A stretch of 64,000 bases of DNA, taken from contig JAGDWI010000003.1 in the NCBI GenBank assembly GCA_023269825.1, positions 312,996 to 376,995 of the forward strand, read 5' to 3'. The translations under genes were made by a program, and so were the position numbers. Origin of the DNA: Desulfurococcaceae archaeon. Lineage in GTDB: Archaea > Thermoproteota > Thermoprotei_A > Sulfolobales > Desulfurococcaceae. The notes beneath the pieces were generated by a model. The model did no database searches. It saw only the letters and a list, made by a program, of their open reading frames with translations, and was not told where the DNA came from. Shown in pieces: positions 54,052-63,191 of the stretch (position 1 is its first letter; each line of letters starts with the position of its first letter).

Positions 54052-54416
54052 AAAAAATTCTTGATCCCCATGTAAATAGATGTAAGCAGGTTTTTATTTG
54101 GCATGCTCTCAATATCTATGGTCTTGAAACTTGATTTTACAAGGGTTGTTAATAATTGTGCTTCATTTAGAGCTTTCTCCTTATTGCCTCTTATCACTAT
54201 TACTCCTTTTACATCACCTTGACTTATCTTTGATATACTCAGGTATTCAATGTCCTTGTTAAGTTGAGATCTCGTTTTAAGTATTTCACTCAACTTTTTT
54301 AACTCTAAATCTAGCTCGTTTTCTTTTTCCCCAATAACTTTGTATAATCTGAGAGTAACTTCATGCTCATCCATTATGAACCCCGTTAATGAAACAAGTT
54401 TAATTAAATGTGACAC
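54048..54416 (-). CDS. N-terminal frame of the HerA-like ATPase
   Basis: A 122-aa frame (possibly starting at the internal MDEHEVTLRL) rich in charged helix (ENELDLELKKLSEIL) and ending YMGIKNFF before TGA. It directly precedes, in frame 0, the ATPase that continues in frame -1. Many HerA/DUF87-like ATPases have such an N-terminal part. The last codons TTT TTC after a T form the heptamer UUUUUUC next to the stop. The joined product would be about 483 aa. Confidence 0.65.
   Translation of the reverse strand: MSHLIKLVSLTGFIMDEHEVTLRLYKVIGEKENELDLELKKLSEILKTRSQLNKDIEYLSISKISQGDVKGVIVIRGNKEKALNEAQLLTTLVKSSFKTIDIESMPNKNLLTSIYMGIKNFF
54049..54060 (-). other. Candidate -1 ribosomal frameshift site
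   Basis: On the minus strand GAATTTTTTCTG contains T TTT TTC (54057-54051), which fits the X XXY YYZ slippery rule in the upstream frame, with TGA as the next codon. ATGGGGATC lies about 6-14 bases upstream and could act as a Shine-Dalgarno-like stimulator. Confidence 0.45.
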
Positions 54417-54528
54417 TCGAGTGAAAGTATATGAGTGGGAGAGAAGCTTACAATAACCCTCGTAGTAATATAACCGAGAGAATTCACGGTAACCAAATGA
54501 TCACTAGTTACGTGGAGAGAATTTACTA

Positions 54529-54870
54529 CTATGTAAAAGATGCTCCTAGGTATACGTGGTCCATTTCGTTGAGTTCAAGTTTCTGCTTACTTTTCACTAC
54601 AACTAGAAAACCATGTAAGGATATCACGACTCTGTAAATGTCTCCTAGTTGAGTATTTGAAACCACGTACCCATGTGCACAGAATCTATGTTTTAAGCAT
54701 TCTTCGCGGTTACTCGTGATTTCAATGGTTATTTTAGAGTTTACTCGCGGCGCTTCTACAACATCTTCGTGTAGTTCGATTTCGAATTCTAAATCACTGC
54801 AAATACTTCTAACTCTGTAAACTTTCGGTATTCTTAATGGTGTAATATCTGATACAGTGCACTCGAACAT
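54529..54870 (-). CDS. rpoG: RNA polymerase subunit G (Rpb8 homologue)
   Basis: A 113-aa beta-rich protein beginning MFECTVSDITPLRIP, with FEIELHEDVVEAPRV, RFCAHGYVVSNTQLG and the C-terminal ELNEMDHVYLGASFT. Size and strand pattern fit RpoG, the Rpb8-like subunit confined largely to Crenarchaeota. ATG at 54870 has GTGAGG upstream; a longer frame to 55008 runs into the divergent Sm gene and is rejected. Recognition is by pattern and context, not alignment. Confidence 0.65.
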   Translation of the reverse strand: MFECTVSDITPLRIPKVYRVRSICSDLEFEIELHEDVVEAPRVNSKITIEITSNREECLKHRFCAHGYVVSNTQLGDIYRVVISLHGFLVVVKSKQKLELNEMDHVYLGASFT

Positions 54871-54940
54871 CAATTCCTCACACCTTAATAGACCTTGTAA
54901 AAATATAGCTTTAAGTGTATTAAAAACATGGGTGAATGAA

Positions 54941-55390
54941 ATGGCTGTATCAGAAGCATCGAGAAGGCTTATACAAGAACTTGCAACATTCTTGGATAGA
55001 AGAGTCAAGGTAGTGCTTGATAATGGGAAAAGCTATGATGGGTTACTAGCTGGGTTTGATCACCCATCTCTCAACATTCTCTTAAAAGACGCCGTCGACA
55101 ATTCAGGTACACGATTCGCGAAAATAGTTGTTAAAGGAGAAAGAATATCTGAAATAATTATACTCGAGGAACCGCTATTTGACCCAGAGGAATTCAAGGA
55201 ATTTATTCTCAAGGAAATGAAGCTGCAAGAACACGCTATAAGAGTCCTACACGACATAAGGGCCGTTGAAGTTCTAGGTAGATATAGAGTTAGCGAAGAA
55301 GGAGTAATGGGTTCAGGCCCCATGGCTGAAACACTCTATAGTTTATACAAGAAGTACATGGAGCTACGTAAGAAAAAACTACAGGGATAA
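54941..55390 (+). CDS. Sm-like protein with C-terminal extension (SmAP3-type)
   Basis: A 149-aa protein. Residues about 10-75 form an Sm fold (LATFLDRRVKVVLDNGKSYDGLLAGFD as Sm1; RISEIIILEE as the Sm2 strand region). A helical C-terminal domain of about 70 residues follows, as in crenarchaeal SmAP3. It probably forms a ring and binds RNA. ATG at 54941 is used; the longer frame from 54857 overlaps the divergent rpoG gene. tgtA follows after 6 bases. Confidence 0.82.
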   Translation: MAVSEASRRLIQELATFLDRRVKVVLDNGKSYDGLLAGFDHPSLNILLKDAVDNSGTRFAKIVVKGERISEIIILEEPLFDPEEFKEFILKEMKLQEHAIRVLHDIRAVEVLGRYRVSEEGVMGSGPMAETLYSLYKKYMELRKKKLQG

Positions 55391-55396
55391 ACGAGG

Positions 55397-56953
55397 TTGT
55401 TTGAAACAAAAATAAGAGACCTAGGGGGAAGAATAGGTAAACTCGTAACATCACACGGAGTACTGGAAACTCCATTTTTATTTCCAGTAGTTGATCCGAT
55501 GAGGCAAGTTCCTGATTTAAATACTATAAAGAGCATTGGGTTCAATGGACTAATTACTAACGCCTACTTGTTCTACAAGAGAAACAATGGCTTCGCTAAA
55601 TCTATTCATAGAGAGCTATCTTGGAGCAATGTGATAATGACGGATTCCGGTGGATATCAGATACTAGTTTACGGAGATGTAGATATAGATAATAAAACCA
55701 TTATAGCATATGAGAAGAGCATAGGTACAGATATCGCAGTAATACTAGATATACCTACTGGAAGTAGGATGAATTACGAGGAAGCATTGAAAGCTGTTGA
55801 TGAAACATATAAACGTGGAATAGAAGCACTACCTTTAATCATGGACTCCGATCAATTATGGGTTTACCCGATTCAAGGTGCACCATACAAAGAACTAGTT
55901 ATACGTTCAGCTACACGTGCCAATAAACTACCCTATGATATATACGCTATTGGTTCACCAACAGTTATGCTTGAAAAATACAAGTACTCTAAGCTAGTGG
56001 ACTTAGTATTAACTGCTAGAGCGTATCTATCCCCGAGTAAGCCCCTACATGTATTCGGCGTAGGCCACCCAATGATTATACCATTCCTCGTCGCCGCGGG
56101 AGGAGACTTATTTGACTCAGCTAGCTACATCCTCTACGCTAGAGATGGTAGATACATGGTTGAAACAGGTACTAAGAACATTAGGGATTTAACTTATTTC
56201 CCATGTAATTGCCCCGTGTGCTCCAAGTATACTCCACGAGAAGTATTAGAATTACCTGGTGATAAAAGAACAGAGGTATTAGCTATACATAACTTATATG
56301 TTTTAGTTAAGGAAATAAACACGGTTAAACAAGCAATCAAGGAAGGTAGACTCTGGGAGCTTTTAGAGTACAAGTCTAAGGGTCACCCAGCTTTACTTGA
56401 GGCTTTCCACGTGTTGAAGAAACACATTAAATTCATTGAGAAAACATCTCCATTAACGAATCCAGGGGGTAGAGCACTCTTAATCTATAACTCGGAATCT
56501 TATTGGAACCCCAAACTCAGATTAAACGTTAAGAGATCACTTGAGAAAACAGTATCCGAGTTCTCTGGGAAAACAGTTGTTTTAATACCTGCATATAGGA
56601 AACCTTATGTAAGTCAACCAGAATACGCTGAGATCAAGCGACGAATTATGGAACAAGAGGATTTGAGAATAGCTTTCATTCATCCATTTCTAGGAGTAAT
56701 TAAACCTGAATTAACCTCAACGTATCCTTTTTACCAACATGAGTGCAGGTTAACGAGGGATACTCTAAGCGTTGATAAAGTAGCAAAGTTCATTGAGAAA
56801 CTACTGGAGAAGAACGTAAAGAAAATAGTGATCGTGGAGTCGGGATGGTTTACTCGAGAAGTATTCCTCAATCTCCAGAAACGTCTAGGAGAAGTAAGTA
56901 ATAAAATCACTATATGTAGGTTAAACGAGATCTCCTCTCTGAGTCTTCAATAG
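55397..56953 (+). CDS. tgtA: Archaeosine tRNA-guanine transglycosylase
   Basis: Exchanges G15 of tRNA for preQ0, the first committed tRNA step of archaeosine synthesis. The 518-aa protein has the catalytic barrel (TPFLFPVVDPMRQVPD, MTDSGGYQILVYGD with the active Asp, VLDIPTGSRMNYEEAL) and the zinc site PCNCPVCSKY (about residues 273-282). The C1/C2-type domains follow, but the usual C-terminal PUA domain is missing. A separate PUA protein is encoded at 57626. The start is TTG at 55397. Confidence 0.94.
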   Translation: MFETKIRDLGGRIGKLVTSHGVLETPFLFPVVDPMRQVPDLNTIKSIGFNGLITNAYLFYKRNNGFAKSIHRELSWSNVIMTDSGGYQILVYGDVDIDNKTIIAYEKSIGTDIAVILDIPTGSRMNYEEALKAVDETYKRGIEALPLIMDSDQLWVYPIQGAPYKELVIRSATRANKLPYDIYAIGSPTVMLEKYKYSKLVDLVLTARAYLSPSKPLHVFGVGHPMIIPFLVAAGGDLFDSASYILYARDGRYMVETGTKNIRDLTYFPCNCPVCSKYTPREVLELPGDKRTEVLAIHNLYVLVKEINTVKQAIKEGRLWELLEYKSKGHPALLEAFHVLKKHIKFIEKTSPLTNPGGRALLIYNSESYWNPKLRLNVKRSLEKTVSEFSGKTVVLIPAYRKPYVSQPEYAEIKRRIMEQEDLRIAFIHPFLGVIKPELTSTYPFYQHECRLTRDTLSVDKVAKFIEKLLEKNVKKIVIVESGWFTREVFLNLQKRLGEVSNKITICRLNEISSLSLQ

Positions 56954-57647
56954 TTTTCTCGATCTTTGCGCGTTCCGCTTCTATGGCTTCAATGATAGCT
57001 GCCTCATCAATTAGTTTCTGGACACTTATGCTTAATCCTAGAATTCGCGCAATAGCTTCCACCGCAACAGCTCCAGCTTTAGGGTCTGGTCTAAAGGGCT
57101 CTGTGAACGGTAATATAACTGCTCCTCTGATACCGTAAGCTTGAATAAACATCATTGCTAACGCTAAAGGACCTATAACGTATCTCTCCTCTAGTATTTT
57201 CGAGTCATTAAATACTATGCTCGTATTATTGATCGGTATCCACCTGTATTTTTCATTGGGATCATCTCTGAGCTCTTGACTTAAACCACCTACTAATATG
57301 ACTTCTCTTACTTCGAATTGCTTAGCAAGAGTTGCTAAGTATTCAGCGTAGGATGTTCTCTCTCTTTCGATGGGTGTTCCGTTGTGAACTATTATGATTA
57401 CCTTGTGTTCACCCGCGTTTCCAAAATATACTTCGAAGGGATACTGTAACCCGTGTTCCTTCGTGTACATCGTGACATCCGGCATGTATTTAGTCTTTAT
57501 GAATCCTATTTTCCGGAGCTTTAGTTCTCTTACGAGGTGCAGAGTGGTCAAGTACCCTACTAACCCGAATCCCTGGAAACCGGTGATCAGGATTGAATCC
57601 TTTAACTGCGAGAAATCAAAATCTACTAATGAAAAGAATTTAGGCAC
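56910..57647 (-). CDS. PAC2-family proteasome assembly chaperone homologue
   Basis: A 245-aa PAC2 domain protein: LITGFQGFGLVGYLTTLHLV, VREVILVGGLSQELRDDP and GAVILPFTEPFRPDPKAGAV. Eukaryotic relatives help assemble the 20S proteasome; archaeal roles are less defined. It overlaps tgtA by 44 bases tail to tail and the upstream PUA gene by 22 bases head to tail, and the PAN ATPase lies one gene further up. Confidence 0.9.
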   Translation of the reverse strand: MPKFFSLVDFDFSQLKDSILITGFQGFGLVGYLTTLHLVRELKLRKIGFIKTKYMPDVTMYTKEHGLQYPFEVYFGNAGEHKVIIIVHNGTPIERERTSYAEYLATLAKQFEVREVILVGGLSQELRDDPNEKYRWIPINNTSIVFNDSKILEERYVIGPLALAMMFIQAYGIRGAVILPFTEPFRPDPKAGAVAVEAIARILGLSISVQKLIDEAAIIEAIEAERAKIEKTIEDSERRSRLTYI

Positions 57648-58135
57648 TCGTATGCACCCTCCCTGATTTTAACTGCTTCACCCCTATTATAGTAAACCAT
57701 CTCCCACCCAGATAAGCGGGACCTACCAACAGCTAGTAGTGTTCCAGTAGGATCCACTACTAGGACTTCGTCCCCGGGTCTTACGTCAGGGTCAGCCATT
57801 AATACGTGCTTAGCAAACAATGTTCCTCCTTTCGCAATGAACTCAGCGTATTCTTCTTTCACATATACTCTGAGTCGTGGGTGCGGTAAAATACTATTCA
57901 GTACTTTACCAGCTGGCAAGTATAAATTAAACCTGTAATCACGTGCTCTGACAGCCAAGTACCTGGTTTTATTCATTATCACTAAGCGCACTCTATTAGT
58001 ATTAAGGCTTACAGAAACGTAGATTTGGTCAGGTATTAAGAGTTCACCAGGCGCGTTGAACTGTATTTCCGCGATCTCCCTTAACTCAGCTAATTCGCTT
58101 GGTGTCGGTTTCCTTATTTTCAACTGCGTATACAC
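57626..58135 (-). CDS. PUA-domain protein
   Basis: A 169-aa protein with a C-terminal PUA domain (AKGGTLFAKHVLMADPDV, VRPGDEVLVVDPTGTLLAVG) and an N-terminal half resembling the domain that precedes PUA in archaeosine transglycosylases. Given that tgtA nearby lacks its PUA, this could be the split-off RNA-binding subunit (inference). It lies between PAN and PAC2 on the same strand. Confidence 0.8.
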   Translation of the reverse strand: MYTQLKIRKPTPSELAELREIAEIQFNAPGELLIPDQIYVSVSLNTNRVRLVIMNKTRYLAVRARDYRFNLYLPAGKVLNSILPHPRLRVYVKEEYAEFIAKGGTLFAKHVLMADPDVRPGDEVLVVDPTGTLLAVGRSRLSGWEMVYYNRGEAVKIREGAYECLNSFH

Positions 58136-58142
58136 CGCTTAA

Positions 58143-59375
58143 CTACTGGAATATTGATACAGGTTTTCGGGTCTCATATACTTGTTGCCATGAATTCCTC
58201 ACATCTTTCTTACTTTTAACTTTCTCGATTCCTTTCACGAGGTCATCTAACGTAACGTATTTCCTGTTTTCTCTTAGAGCTATGTAACCTGCTTCGATTA
58301 CTGCTAGTTTTATCTCGGCTCCACTGAACCCATCGCTTAGCTCTGAGAGCAATTCGTAGTTTACTTCACCAGATATCTTCATTTTCCTAGTATGTATTTT
58401 GAATATTTCAATGCGTCCCTTTTTACCCGGTAAAGGTATTTCAATTATTCTATCAAATCGCCCCGGTCTCAGTATAGCTGGGTCTAAGACATCGATCCTA
58501 TTCGTAGCAGCTATTACTTTTACTCTATCTAGTGGCTTAAAACCATCTATTTCCGCTAGTAACTGCATTAATGTTCTCTGTACTTCTCTCTCACCACTTG
58601 TTCCTATCTCAATTCTCTTAGCAGCTATAGCATCTATTTCATCTATGAATATTATTGCTGGTGCCTTTCTCCTAGCTAATGCGAATAATTCCCTAACTAT
58701 TCTAGCGCCTTCACCAATGTACTTTTGGACTAGTTCACTCGCGACCAGCGATATGAAAACAGCATTGCTCTCCGTGGCTACGGCTTTTGCTAGTAGTGTT
58801 TTTCCGCAGCCGGGTGGCCCGTATAATAGTATACCTTTAGGAGGCTCAATACCAAGCTCCTCGAACAACTCTGGTTGCTTAAGTGGTAGTTCAACGACTT
58901 CTCTTAGTTCACGTATTTGTTCTTCTAATCCACCTACGTCACTGTATCGAATGTTGGGTTTTTCAACGACCTCCATTAATTGAACATATGGATCAGGATA
59001 ATCCGGTAACACGTCTACTACTACGGAGCCACGTTGGTTTAAAGCAACCCTAGCTCCTGGCCTTATCTTTGATTTATCAACGTTCTCAGCTACTTGGACA
59101 ACTAGGTTTGGACCATTACTACTTTTAACGACAACTCTATTATCTGGGAGAACGTACTCGATGTAAGCCTCAATTAATGGGGGTGAAAGAAGTTTCTCCA
59201 TTTCCGACCTATAATACTCTAGTTTTAATAGTAGTTTCTTTCGTTCCTCTTCAAGGTGCTTTATCTTCGTCTCCAAGTACTTTAAGTAGTCTTCATCGTT
59301 CTCTATGAGAGCGCTTATAGTATCTTTACTTGGTTCATTGGTGTTCCCGTAATCGCTACCCATAATATAACCCAC
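58143..59375 (-). CDS. pan: Proteasome-activating nucleotidase PAN
   Basis: AAA ATPase that unfolds substrates for the 20S proteasome. The 410-aa protein has an N-terminal coiled coil (about residues 28-62, [20 protein letters not shown]), an OB domain and the AAA module: [47 protein letters not shown]. The C-terminus is SIFQ, so the docking HbYX motif has Phe instead of Tyr. ATG at 59375 or at 59363 (MGSDYG) may start it. The P-loop DNA is nearly identical to that of cdc48. Confidence 0.95.
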   Translation of the reverse strand: MGYIMGSDYGNTNEPSKDTISALIENDEDYLKYLETKIKHLEEERKKLLLKLEYYRSEMEKLLSPPLIEAYIEYVLPDNRVVVKSSNGPNLVVQVAENVDKSKIRPGARVALNQRGSVVVDVLPDYPDPYVQLMEVVEKPNIRYSDVGGLEEQIRELREVVELPLKQPELFEELGIEPPKGILLYGPPGCGKTLLAKAVATESNAVFISLVASELVQKYIGEGARIVRELFALARRKAPAIIFIDEIDAIAAKRIEIGTSGEREVQRTLMQLLAEIDGFKPLDRVKVIAATNRIDVLDPAILRPGRFDRIIEIPLPGKKGRIEIFKIHTRKMKISGEVNYELLSELSDGFSGAEIKLAVIEAGYIALRENRKYVTLDDLVKGIEKVKSKKDVRNSWQQVYETRKPVSIFQ

Positions 59376-59415
59376 ACATATAATAGGTATTAGGCAAAGT
59401 TTTAAGAGGTTAGGG

Positions 59416-59934
59416 GTGTACGAAGTGTCATATTATTGTGAAATGTGCGGTAGAGAACTAGATCAAAGGGAAGCCAAGAAAGCGATGGTAGAGGGTTCTC
59501 TGCTAATTCTATGTCCCTCATGTTATCAGAGGCTTTCAAAGCACTCAGTGGTTAAGGAGGCTCCAGATAAAACAACTCAGAAGAAAGAGAAAGCAAGAGC
59601 GAAACAAGCACCAGTAAGGCCTCCTAGTAGGAAAGCCGAGGAATACGAGGTCGTTGAAGATTACGCGGTGAGAGTAAAATCAGCGCGCGAGAAATTGGGG
59701 TGGTCGCAGGAGGTATTAGCTCAGAAAGTAGGTGAAAGCGTGAACACTATTAAGAGAATAGAGTCAAGTAAATTGAAACCTAGCATAGAGTTAGCGAAGA
59801 AACTCGAAAAAATACTAGGTGTTAAACTACTGGAGCCAATAGTGGAGGAAATCGGTGAGGCGCATACTATGAGTAGAGGCGAGTATTTAACCATAGGAGA
59901 CTTAATAAATATTGATGAATATAAGAAAAGATAA
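59416..59934 (+). CDS. Multiprotein bridging factor 1
   Basis: Archaeal MBF1, 172 aa. An N-terminal zinc ribbon CEMCGRE...CPSC (residues 8-38) is joined by a Lys-rich linker to a Cro/XRE helix-turn-helix ([36 protein letters not shown]). It associates with ribosomes or transcription factors. It runs divergently from PAN, 40 bases apart, and HflX follows after 16 bases. Confidence 0.93.
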   Translation: MYEVSYYCEMCGRELDQREAKKAMVEGSLLILCPSCYQRLSKHSVVKEAPDKTTQKKEKARAKQAPVRPPSRKAEEYEVVEDYAVRVKSAREKLGWSQEVLAQKVGESVNTIKRIESSKLKPSIELAKKLEKILGVKLLEPIVEEIGEAHTMSRGEYLTIGDLINIDEYKKR

Positions 59935-59950
59935 TTAGTAAGGGAGATCA

Positions 59951-61036
59951 TTGAAGGTTTTTGTACTAATACCGAAAAAGTACGTTGATTTCATCGATGA
60001 GGAATTAGCATTAGTTAAAACAGCTTACAGTGACATCTTAGATTACATCATTGTTAAAAACACTAATACCAAGACTTATCTATCACGAGATAAAATAGAG
60101 AAGATCAAGTCATTGGAGTTCGACAAGCTCATAGTAATGGATAAATTGAAACCACCGCAGTTCATAAACTTAGTGAGAGAACTGAAGAGAGATGTTGTGG
60201 ATAGAATACTAGTGATCCTGGAGATTTTTGCGAACCATGCTGGTTCAAGAGAGGCTTTACTACAAATAGAGTTAGCGAGGTTAAAGTACACTCTTCCATT
60301 GACTAAGGAGGCTATAAGGTACGCTAAACTAGGTGAGTTACATGGTTTCCTTGGAGCGGGTAGATATGGATATGAGAAATACTACACTATGTTGAAGAAG
60401 CGTGAAGCAAGAGTTAGAAGAGAGCTGGAAAAACTGAGATTAATTAGAAGCGTTAGGAGAAAAGCTAGAGTAGAAGCGGGTTTACCCCACGTGGTCATAG
60501 TGGGTTATACTTGTGCAGGGAAGACGAGTTTATTTAACACGTTGACGGGTCTATCTAAACCCGTTGGGCCAGAACCGTTTACAACGCTCTCCCCTAAATC
60601 ATATAAAGTCAACTATAGAGACGCAAACTTCATAGTAACAGACACCGTTGGGTTTATAAGAGATATCCCTCCTGAAGTCATAGAATCGTTTTATGCTACT
60701 TTAGAGGAAGTAGCAGAAGCCGATGTAATAGTAAACATTGTGGATGCATCTAAGAAAATCACCGAAGTAATTAGCGAGATCGAGACTGGTAAAGAAATAC
60801 TTAGGAGAATTGGTGCATACAATAAACCAATAATATACGCTTTAAACAAAGTAGATAAACTACAATCTTTTAAGAGCGTTTTAAGTGAAGTTGAAAAACA
60901 TGTAAGAGACCACGATGACGTCATACCAGTATCGTGTGTAAAGAAATTAAACATAGATCTTCTCCTTGATAAAATCAGGGAGAAATTAGTAGTTAAAAGG
61001 TATGGAGTTAATGAAGAGGAAAATATACGTGCTTAG
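59951..61036 (+). CDS. hflX: HflX-type GTPase
   Basis: Ribosome-associated GTPase of 361 aa. The N-terminal HflX domain ends with the glycine-rich [16 protein letters not shown] and a basic coiled helix ([20 protein letters not shown]). The G domain has [19 protein letters not shown] (G1), [15 protein letters not shown] (G3), ALNKVDKL (G4) and PVSCVKKLN (G5). In bacteria HflX splits stalled ribosomes. It overlaps trm56 by 35 bases. Confidence 0.95.
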   Translation: MKVFVLIPKKYVDFIDEELALVKTAYSDILDYIIVKNTNTKTYLSRDKIEKIKSLEFDKLIVMDKLKPPQFINLVRELKRDVVDRILVILEIFANHAGSREALLQIELARLKYTLPLTKEAIRYAKLGELHGFLGAGRYGYEKYYTMLKKREARVRRELEKLRLIRSVRRKARVEAGLPHVVIVGYTCAGKTSLFNTLTGLSKPVGPEPFTTLSPKSYKVNYRDANFIVTDTVGFIRDIPPEVIESFYATLEEVAEADVIVNIVDASKKITEVISEIETGKEILRRIGAYNKPIIYALNKVDKLQSFKSVLSEVEKHVRDHDDVIPVSCVKKLNIDLLLDKIREKLVVKRYGVNEEENIRA

Positions 61037-61556
61037 ATATGGTCATAGACCAGGCCGCGATAAGAGAGTAACAACACATGTGGCCCTAGTTGCAAGAGCT
61101 TTCGGTGCAAGTGGATTTATACTAGGAGACATAGTTGATGAATCCGTCTATAAAACTCTCATGAAAATCATTAATGCATGGGGAGGAGAACTGCACGTTG
61201 AAATGGGAGTTAACTCGTTTAATTACTGTGAAACTTGGAGAAAAGAGGGTGGGTTAATAGTTCACTTGACAATGTATGGTCTACACGTAGACGATGTTAT
61301 AGGGGAATTAAGAAGGGATCCAAGGGATCTATTGATCATAGTTGGCGCGAAAAAAGTCCCAGGGTTCTTCTACGAGATCGCGGATTACAATGTAGCCATA
61401 GGTCATCAACCACACTCCGAAATAGCTGCTCTCGCTGTATTCCTCGACAGATTATTTGAAGGCAGAGAACTACACTTGAAGTTCAATAACGCGAAACTAG
61501 AAGTAATCCCCTCACCTAGAGGAAAAAGAGTTAAGAGAACAACTATGAAAGATTAA
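61002..61556 (+). CDS. tRNA (cytidine-56-2'-O)-methyltransferase Trm56
   Basis: SPOUT-class enzyme making Cm56 in the T-loop of archaeal tRNA. The family start is [20 protein letters not shown], then [26 protein letters not shown], and the knot region [20 protein letters not shown] plus [20 protein letters not shown]. Length is 184 aa from ATG 61002; ATG 61011 (MKRKIYV) is an alternative with GGAG upstream. Its presence means Cm56 need not be guided by a sRNA here. Confidence 0.94.
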   Translation: MELMKRKIYVLRYGHRPGRDKRVTTHVALVARAFGASGFILGDIVDESVYKTLMKIINAWGGELHVEMGVNSFNYCETWRKEGGLIVHLTMYGLHVDDVIGELRRDPRDLLIIVGAKKVPGFFYEIADYNVAIGHQPHSEIAALAVFLDRLFEGRELHLKFNNAKLEVIPSPRGKRVKRTTMKD

Positions 61557-61721
61557 TTAACCATGTTTGCCTGCGAAGCTACACGATGCTTATATGTTTA
61601 GTGATGCGAACACAGTACTATAGAGCACTCATTTGATCTCATGGAATTTAATTCTCCTTGCTAGTGAAACGCGGTTTTTAAATAGGGGATCTCATAGTCT
61701 ACGGAGTTAATCCTAGTTGAA

Positions 61722-61736
61722 GGTTTTTAATTTAAA
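61722..61736 (+). promoter_or_regulatory. TATA box before the MFS gene
   Basis: TTTTTAATTTAAAAA lies only about 5 bases before the first ATG (61742), so transcription should begin near 61755. This makes the ATGs at 61760 or 61769 the likely starts. Confidence 0.5.
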
Positions 61737-61759
61737 AACACATGTATCACCACCAGGGA

Positions 61760-62935
61760 ATGAGCGCTATGAGCACTAAGCGAAGAGTTTTACTAGTTTT
61801 CTTACTTTTGGGTTTTGTTTCATTATTTGCAGACGTGGTTTATGAGGGAGCTAGGTCTATTAGTGGAGCATACTTAGCTGAGCTTAATGCACCCGCTGTG
61901 GCTGCAGCCACTATTGGTGTAGGCGAGTTCCTGGGCCTCGTGTTTAGGCTTTTCTCAGGATATCTAGCGGCTGTTTTTCAATCATCTACTGTGATCTGGG
62001 GTTCAACGTTTCTAGGTTACATGTTAACAGCTTTCAGTATACCTATGATAGCTTATGCACCATCATGGCAGAGCGTTGTTGCTCTATATATTCTTGATAG
62101 ACTTGGAAAAGGCTTGAGGGCTCCAACCAGGGATGTTATACTCGCGGAGGTTTCCGAGAGCATTGGTGTCGGTAAAGGATTTGGCATACATGAGCTACTA
62201 GATCAACTTGGTGCTTTCGCGGGTCCACTGCTGGTTAGTGTTCTACTAACATTCTATGGTTATAGAGCGGCATACTCTGCGCTCCTAGCTCCAGGTATAA
62301 TCTCACTAATACTGATTACTACTGCATGGTACATATACCCTTCACTTAAATCTACTAGTAGCAGGAAACCGCAGTTAGCTATTAGAGGTTACAGTAATTC
62401 TTTCTGGATCTACACTATTGCAACCAGCATCCTGGCTCTTGGTTTTATGCATTGGTCAATTGCATCGTATTACCTTAAGGAAGTACGTGGGGTTCTAAGT
62501 AGCGCTGAAATAGGTTTAATTTACGCTGTTGCAATGCTCGTCGACGCTATCGTAGCTATACCGCTTGGAGCACTATTTGATAATATCAAATTAAAAACTC
62601 TGCTCTTAATTCCTGTTCTAATACCGTTATACATAGTTCTAATAGCGTATGCTCCACGCGAATTATTATACCTTTCAGCTATACCATGGGGCATCGTGAT
62701 GTGCTCGGAGGAGAGCATAATGAGGGCAACTATAGCACTACTAGTAGAACCATCCAGAAGACCCCTAGCCTATGGCCTATATGGATTAGTATTTGGGGCA
62801 GTATGGGCGCTCGGTGGCTATGTATACACTGCTTTACTCGCAGAACCTCTATACATGCTCCTCTATGCCCTCATAACATCAATAATCGCATTTTACCTCT
62901 ATGTAGTACTCGCCAAGCAAACTAAGAACTCTTAA
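61760..62935 (+). CDS. MFS transporter
   Basis: An integral membrane protein of about 391 aa with roughly 12 hydrophobic segments, beginning LLVFLLLGFVSLFADVVYEG. The major facilitator loop motif appears as LYILDRLGKGLRAPTRDVI (a D-R-x-G-K-G-R pattern typical of a drug/organic-anion subgroup). Substrate unknown. The start at 61760 follows from the TATA position. It opens the accessory-looking end of the window; the broken ThiM-like sequence follows directly. Confidence 0.85.
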   Translation: MSAMSTKRRVLLVFLLLGFVSLFADVVYEGARSISGAYLAELNAPAVAAATIGVGEFLGLVFRLFSGYLAAVFQSSTVIWGSTFLGYMLTAFSIPMIAYAPSWQSVVALYILDRLGKGLRAPTRDVILAEVSESIGVGKGFGIHELLDQLGAFAGPLLVSVLLTFYGYRAAYSALLAPGIISLILITTAWYIYPSLKSTSSRKPQLAIRGYSNSFWIYTIATSILALGFMHWSIASYYLKEVRGVLSSAEIGLIYAVAMLVDAIVAIPLGALFDNIKLKTLLLIPVLIPLYIVLIAYAPRELLYLSAIPWGIVMCSEESIMRATIALLVEPSRRPLAYGLYGLVFGAVWALGGYVYTALLAEPLYMLLYALITSIIAFYLYVVLAKQTKNS

Positions 62936-63191
62936 AGGTAAAACACGTGGAGTTGATATAGTAGTCTATGATGAGTCATTGACTAGGGAGATAGTGAAGA
63001 GTGTTGCTAGGAAGTACTCAACTGTGGCAGCAGTCACGGGTAGTGTAGACTATGTGAGTAATGGCGAGAGATTATACGCTATAAAGCCCGGGGCCTCCAG
63101 TACAGAGGAGCTAGTTCAGAGAGTAGCGAGAAGAGTGACGGGGTTGGAGTGTAGCAGTTATATCAGCCATTATGTGGGCTCCAAGCGTTAG
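62928..63191 (+). pseudogene. Decayed hydroxyethylthiazole kinase (ThiM)-like fragment
   Basis: A frame without a proper start, open from inside the MFS end, reads GKTRGVDIVVYDESLTREIV, then YSTVAAVTGSVDYVSNGERL and ARRVTGLECSSYISHYV. This order (GVDS-like block, S-T-V-x-A-V-T-G-x-V-D-Y-x-x-x-G, then an R-V-T-G-x-x-C) matches the C-terminal half of archaeal ThiM, which phosphorylates the thiazole moiety of thiamine. The phosphate-binding GTGC is changed to GLEC and the N-terminal half is absent, so it is a relic. Confidence 0.55.

Noticed and set aside
54431-54637. 68-aa plus-strand frame
   Set aside because: It overlaps the end of rpoG, has no family features and no convincing promoter or ribosome site.
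54871-55008. Longer N-terminus for RpoG
   Set aside because: It would run through the divergent SmAP start; ATG 54870 has a good ribosome site and gives the family length.
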